From positions 24,144-88,143 of the forward strand of contig DAOUET010000048.1 of assembly GCA_034430155.1 (NCBI GenBank): 64,000 nucleotides of DNA, read 5' to 3'. Origin of the DNA: DAOUET01 sp034430155 (lineage in GTDB: Bacteria > Chloroflexota > Anaerolineae > Anaerolineales > UBA4823). Under the pieces are notes generated by a model that was not told the DNA's origin, ran no database searches, and saw nothing but the letters and a program-made list of their open reading frames with translations. Position 1 is the stretch's first letter, and each line of letters begins with the position of its first letter. The position numbers and the translations under genes are program-made. This document shows, one piece after another, positions 60,829 through 64,000 of this stretch.

Positions 60829-61248
60829 ATGCGCGCTCGAGCAGTAAAACCAAGCGTCTCTTTTGAATATTTCATGTGGATATTTACACGTTTATCCGGC
60901 GTTGCTCTAGTCGCAATGGCCGTTATGGGAATGTCTAGCGCTTTCCTGCTAGGTGCCCGAACGCAAGTAGACCTGCCAACATTGATGCGCTGGACGTTTT
61001 TCCCCAATCCGAATCATGTGGTCAATAGCAATATACCCGATGTTGCGGTTGGCTGGGCAAACGGATTTTGGCAGATCATTCAAATTCTGATCGTTTTCTT
61101 CGGTGCCACCCATGGTTTCAATGGTCTGCGCGCAGTTATAGAGGATTTCACGGGACTTTCTGCCTATAAGCCGTTATTAAGAGGTATCATCATCTTGCTG
61201 TGGTTGTTCGTCCTCATTGCAGCAGTGTACGTCATTCTGGCATCATAG
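60829..61248 (+). CDS. sdhD: Succinate dehydrogenase hydrophobic anchor, second copy
   Basis: 139 residues, three helices, FEYFMWIFTRLSGVALVAMAV then a longer extramembrane loop, and FGATHGFNGLRAVIEDF with H95. It lacks the first-helix His of the first copy, so haem content may differ. Starts 22 bp after sdhC2. An intrinsic terminator follows 39 bp after its stop. Confidence 0.83.
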   Translation: MRARAVKPSVSFEYFMWIFTRLSGVALVAMAVMGMSSAFLLGARTQVDLPTLMRWTFFPNPNHVVNSNIPDVAVGWANGFWQIIQILIVFFGATHGFNGLRAVIEDFTGLSAYKPLLRGIIILLWLFVLIAAVYVILAS

Positions 61249-61287
61249 CAGCAAGCCAGCAGACCTCCTGCTAGAGGGATTATAATT

Positions 61288-61317
61288 GGGTAAGAGCATA
61301 TCTTGCCCTTTTTTTTT
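61288..61317 (+). terminator. Intrinsic terminator between sdhD2 and sdhA
   Basis: GGGTAAGA / TCTTGCCC (8 bp, one G-U), loop GCATA, then nine T (61309-61317). A textbook Rho-independent terminator inside the sdh gene series. A TATAAT at 61281-61286 lies just before it. Confidence 0.75.
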
Positions 61318-61380
61318 AACGGATCCAGTAAAAATCTCGCGATTTCTATTAATATCAAAGGAGGTTTAAGGAGTTGATTC

Positions 61381-63171
61381 ATGAAAACGCATCAATTTGA
61401 TGTTGTTGTTGTCGGAGCTGGAGGCGCGGGATTAATGGCAGCTCTTTATGCCTCCAGAAAAGCCAATACGGCGGTACTCAGCAAGCTCTACCCAACCCGT
61501 TCTCACACTGGTGCTGCGCAAGGGGGGGTTGGGGCAGCCCTGGGTAGTGAAGAAGAAGACCATCCGGATTGGCACACTTATGACACCGTGAAGGGCAGCG
61601 ATTATTTAGGCGATCAAGATGCTATCGAATTTATGTGCAGCGAAGCTGTTCAGGCAGTTTATGAAATGGAGCATATGGGACTACCCTTCTCGCGGACACC
61701 GGACGGTCGCATCGCCCAACGCCCTTTTGGCGGTCATACTAACAATGATACCGGCAAACCTGTACGACGGGCTTGTTATGCTGCTGACCGTACTGGTCAT
61801 ATGATCTTACAAACACTTTACCAACAGTGTATCAAGAACAAAGTAAATTTCTTCGATGAATACCAAGTTCTTGACCTGATCACGATAAATGGTTCTGCTG
61901 CCGGGGCGGTTGCCATCGAACTGGCTACTGGTGAGATACATGTATTTCACTCAAAAGCGGTAATTTTCGCTACAGGAGGACATGGACGCGTCTGGGAAAT
62001 CACATCAAACGCCTATGCATATTCTGGCGACGGGGTCGCTATTACCTTGCGTCGTGATATTCCAGCTGAGGATATGGAGTTCTTTCAGTTTCACCCCACC
62101 GGAATTTATAAGCTAGGCATCTTAATCACTGAAGGGGTACGTGGCGAGGGGGGAGTGCTTCTAAACGATAAAGGTGAGCGATTCATGGATAGGTACGCTC
62201 CTCATGTCAAAGACCTGGCTTCAAGAGATGTTGTAAGCCGTGCCATGTATATTGAAATGCAGGAAGGCCGGGGGATTAACGGCAAACGCTACTTATATTT
62301 AGATGTCCGTCCCGAATCCGTCAACAAATACGCCATCCAGGATGGCCGTAAGCAACTAGACGGCTCCCAATACGTCGTCACGGCAGATGAAATCCATAGA
62401 AAACTCCCTGATATCATGGACTTTTGCCGCACTTACCTGGGAGTAGATCCCATCACCCAACCTATGCCAGTCCAACCCACTGCCCATTACGCAATGGGAG
62501 GCATCCCCAGCAATAAGTATGGGCAGGTGGTGATCGACGAGAAAAACACGGTCATGCCCGGTCTATATGCGGCTGGCGAGGTGGCCTGTGTATCGGTGCA
62601 TGGAGCCAATCGATTGGGGACAAACTCTTTATTGGATTTGCTGGTGTTTGGGAAACACTCCGGCCTTAACGCGGCTGAGTTCTCAAAAGGTGCTTCTTTC
62701 CAGCCGCTGCCAAAAGACGCCGCCGATTTCGCCCGTGAGCAATTAGACCATTTATTAAATCGCAAGGGTAGTGAAAAAGCCACCGATATTGCCAACGAGA
62801 TGAAGGCTGAAATGAACGACCATGTCAGCGTCTTCCGAACCGAGGAGGGCATGCAAAAAGCCCTGGATAAAATCCAAGAGCTCAAGGAGCGATTCAAACA
62901 CGTCCATTTCGATGACCGCGGCAAAATCTTCAACACGGACTTGTTGAATACCTGGGAGCTGAGCAACCTGCTCGACCTGGCGGAAGTCACAACTGCATCA
63001 GCCCTGGCTCGTAAAGAGAGTCGTGGTGCTCATGCCCATGAAGATTACCCAAAACGTGACGATCAAAATTGGATGAAACATACACTCGCTTGGCTAAAAG
63101 ACGATGAGGTAGAGCTGCGGTACAAGCCAGTAGTGTTAACCAAATTCGAGCCAAAGGAAAGAGTTTATTAA
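61381..63171 (+). CDS. sdhA: Succinate dehydrogenase flavoprotein subunit
   Basis: 596 residues. FAD Rossmann start VVVVGAGGAGLMAA, covalent FAD His in SHTGAAQGG, active-site QFHPTGI, EGVRGEGG, HYAMGGI and GANRLGTNSLLDLLVFG. Oxidises succinate to fumarate. GGAGG ribosome sites about 20 and 10 bases upstream. The stop TAA (63169-63171) overlaps the 5-bp duplication of the MITE. Confidence 0.97.
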   Translation: MKTHQFDVVVVGAGGAGLMAALYASRKANTAVLSKLYPTRSHTGAAQGGVGAALGSEEEDHPDWHTYDTVKGSDYLGDQDAIEFMCSEAVQAVYEMEHMGLPFSRTPDGRIAQRPFGGHTNNDTGKPVRRACYAADRTGHMILQTLYQQCIKNKVNFFDEYQVLDLITINGSAAGAVAIELATGEIHVFHSKAVIFATGGHGRVWEITSNAYAYSGDGVAITLRRDIPAEDMEFFQFHPTGIYKLGILITEGVRGEGGVLLNDKGERFMDRYAPHVKDLASRDVVSRAMYIEMQEGRGINGKRYLYLDVRPESVNKYAIQDGRKQLDGSQYVVTADEIHRKLPDIMDFCRTYLGVDPITQPMPVQPTAHYAMGGIPSNKYGQVVIDEKNTVMPGLYAAGEVACVSVHGANRLGTNSLLDLLVFGKHSGLNAAEFSKGASFQPLPKDAADFAREQLDHLLNRKGSEKATDIANEMKAEMNDHVSVFRTEEGMQKALDKIQELKERFKHVHFDDRGKIFNTDLLNTWELSNLLDLAEVTTASALARKESRGAHAHEDYPKRDDQNWMKHTLAWLKDDEVELRYKPVVLTKFEPKERVY

Positions 63172-63174
63172 CCA

Positions 63175-63264
63175 TAGGACTTACGCAGTTGGTGGGAGGA
63201 TGGGGGCGTTTGGGCGGGCGTTGCCCAAACACCCCCGATTTTCCCCTGAACTGTGTAACTACTA
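63175..63264. mobile_element. MITE copy 2 (90 bp) between sdhA and sdhB
   Basis: Same ends as copy 1 (TAGGACTTACGCAGTT... and ...AACTGTGTAACTACTA). Flanked by perfect 5-bp repeats AACCA (63170-63174 and 63265-63269), the left one overlapping the sdhA stop codon. The internal hairpin is shorter by 4 bp and carries a mismatch relative to copy 1. Confidence 0.85.
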
Positions 63265-63287
63265 AACCATAAAAGAGGTGAGTGAAT

Positions 63288-63992
63288 ATGCGAGTGACGT
63301 TAAGAGTATTCCGGTTTAACCCTGAAAAAGATAAAAAGCCTCATTATGAAAAATATCAGCTGGAAGCTGAACCTACGGACCGGGTATTAGATTTAATGGA
63401 ATATATTAAGGGATATATAGACGGCACCTTGTCTTTCCGACGATCCTGCGCGCATGGCGTCTGCGGCTCTGACGCTATGCGCATTAACGGTGTAAATCGC
63501 TTGGCATGTAAGGTGCTGGTCCATGACCTGAAAACCACTAAGATCACCATCGAGCCATTGCTTGGTTTAAGGGTAATCAAAGATATGATCGTGGATATGG
63601 AACCCTTCTTTGAACATTATCGTTCTGTGATGCCATATTTCGTCAATAATGACTCACCCCCGATCCGAGAGCGTTTGCAAAGCCCGGAAGAACGAGAACG
63701 GATCGATGACACCACCAAATGCATCCTTTGCGCGGCTTGTACTACTTCCTGCCCTTCTTATTGGGCGAATGATCGATATGTGGGACCTGCCGCGATTGTC
63801 AACGCGCACCGCTTTATATTTGACAGCCGTGACCAGGCTGCTGCTGAAAGGTTAAGAATCCTCAACGACCAATTTGGCGTCTATCGCTGCCACACAATTT
63901 TTAACTGCACTGAGGCATGTCCTCGTGATATCCAGGTGACAAAAGCGATTGGCGAGGTCAAGTTAGCGATTGCCACCGGCAGTCTGGAATAG
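63288..63992 (+). CDS. sdhB: Succinate dehydrogenase iron-sulfur subunit
   Basis: 234 residues from ATG 63288, six bases after AGAGGTGA; a GTG at 63282 directly abuts the ribosome site and is less likely. [2Fe-2S] ligands in RRSCAHGVCGSDAM and LACK (with Asp in place of the third Cys, as in many SdhB), [4Fe-4S] ligands in CILCAACTTSCPS, and the [3Fe-4S]/[4Fe-4S] set in CHTIFNCTEACPRDI. Transfers electrons from SdhA to the quinone site. The MITE separates it from sdhA without changing either product. Confidence 0.96.
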   Translation: MRVTLRVFRFNPEKDKKPHYEKYQLEAEPTDRVLDLMEYIKGYIDGTLSFRRSCAHGVCGSDAMRINGVNRLACKVLVHDLKTTKITIEPLLGLRVIKDMIVDMEPFFEHYRSVMPYFVNNDSPPIRERLQSPEERERIDDTTKCILCAACTTSCPSYWANDRYVGPAAIVNAHRFIFDSRDQAAAERLRILNDQFGVYRCHTIFNCTEACPRDIQVTKAIGEVKLAIATGSLE

Positions 63993-64000
63993 TTCAGGGG

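Noticed and set aside
1..64000. tRNA, rRNA and CRISPR arrays
   Set aside because: No cloverleaf-like sequence with a recognisable T-loop, no rRNA-like stretch and no regularly spaced repeats were seen in the intergenic regions; a tRNAscan or CRISPR finder run would settle it.

Overview
The window looks like chromosomal DNA of a Chloroflexota bacterium, probably of the Anaerolineae type. This is inferred from protein character and was not tested by any database search: LiaF-like membrane proteins, a membrane-anchored YvcK, Thr/Pro-rich lipoproteins, a cytochrome b subunit-IV fused to cytochrome c, and moderate GC. It is mostly ordinary housekeeping sequence with a few accessory scars. No rRNA, tRNA or CRISPR array was recognised.

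Layout. 1-3660 (minus): three LiaI/LiaF-like membrane proteins (the first runs off the left edge) with nicotinate phosphoribosyltransferase among them. 3706-3799: a 94-bp MITE. 4030-8150: a convergent pair of ParB-like-fold proteins sharing an unnamed ~95-residue module, one fused to two universal-stress domains, plus a metallophosphoesterase. 8575-11613: a small conserved-looking gene, a sulfotransferase, an Sfp-type phosphopantetheinyl transferase, and a wrecked NRPS adenylation domain interrupted by the end of a truncated IS3-family element. 12116-22445: an S41 protease lipoprotein, a glycosidase lipoprotein, then a minus-strand exopolysaccharide-type operon headed by a NusG paralogue (polymerase, flippase-like protein, WecG/TagA transferase, LMW phosphatase, large membrane protein). 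22685-29300: central carbon block yvcK-gap-pgk-tpiA-M50 protease, with a divergent ROK sugar kinase. 29341-39814: recJ, a glycosyltransferase, an AAA ATPase, a glycerophosphodiesterase, an overlapping dehydratase/CoA-transferase/GH3 run, and a Ser/Thr kinase. 40002-46354: an FHA-winged-helix regulator divergent from the kinase, wecB, a CpXC protein, a histidine kinase and an aminotransferase. 46470-55000: tgt, uppP, a PstS-like lipoprotein, an orphan DNA methyltransferase, a hypothetical gene, enoyl-CoA hydratase and a Ca-type P-ATPase. 55456-63992: a respiratory block with icd, a first sdhCD pair, a cytochrome b/c-Rieske complex on the minus strand, then a second sdhCD followed by sdhAB.

How it works together. 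The right end encodes oxidation of isocitrate and succinate with electron transfer through a quinol:cytochrome c (Rieske/cyt b) complex. An intrinsic terminator sits between sdhD and sdhA, a CRP/FNR-like dyad lies upstream of sdhC, and a second MITE copy sits exactly on the sdhA stop codon. Both MITE copies have perfect 5-bp target duplications. Several plus-strand promoters share an extended -10 (TGN-TATAAT), and at least two genes look leaderless. The best candidates for undescribed biology are the ParB-like/USP module pair at 4.2-8.2 kb and the regulatory structures around icd and sdh.
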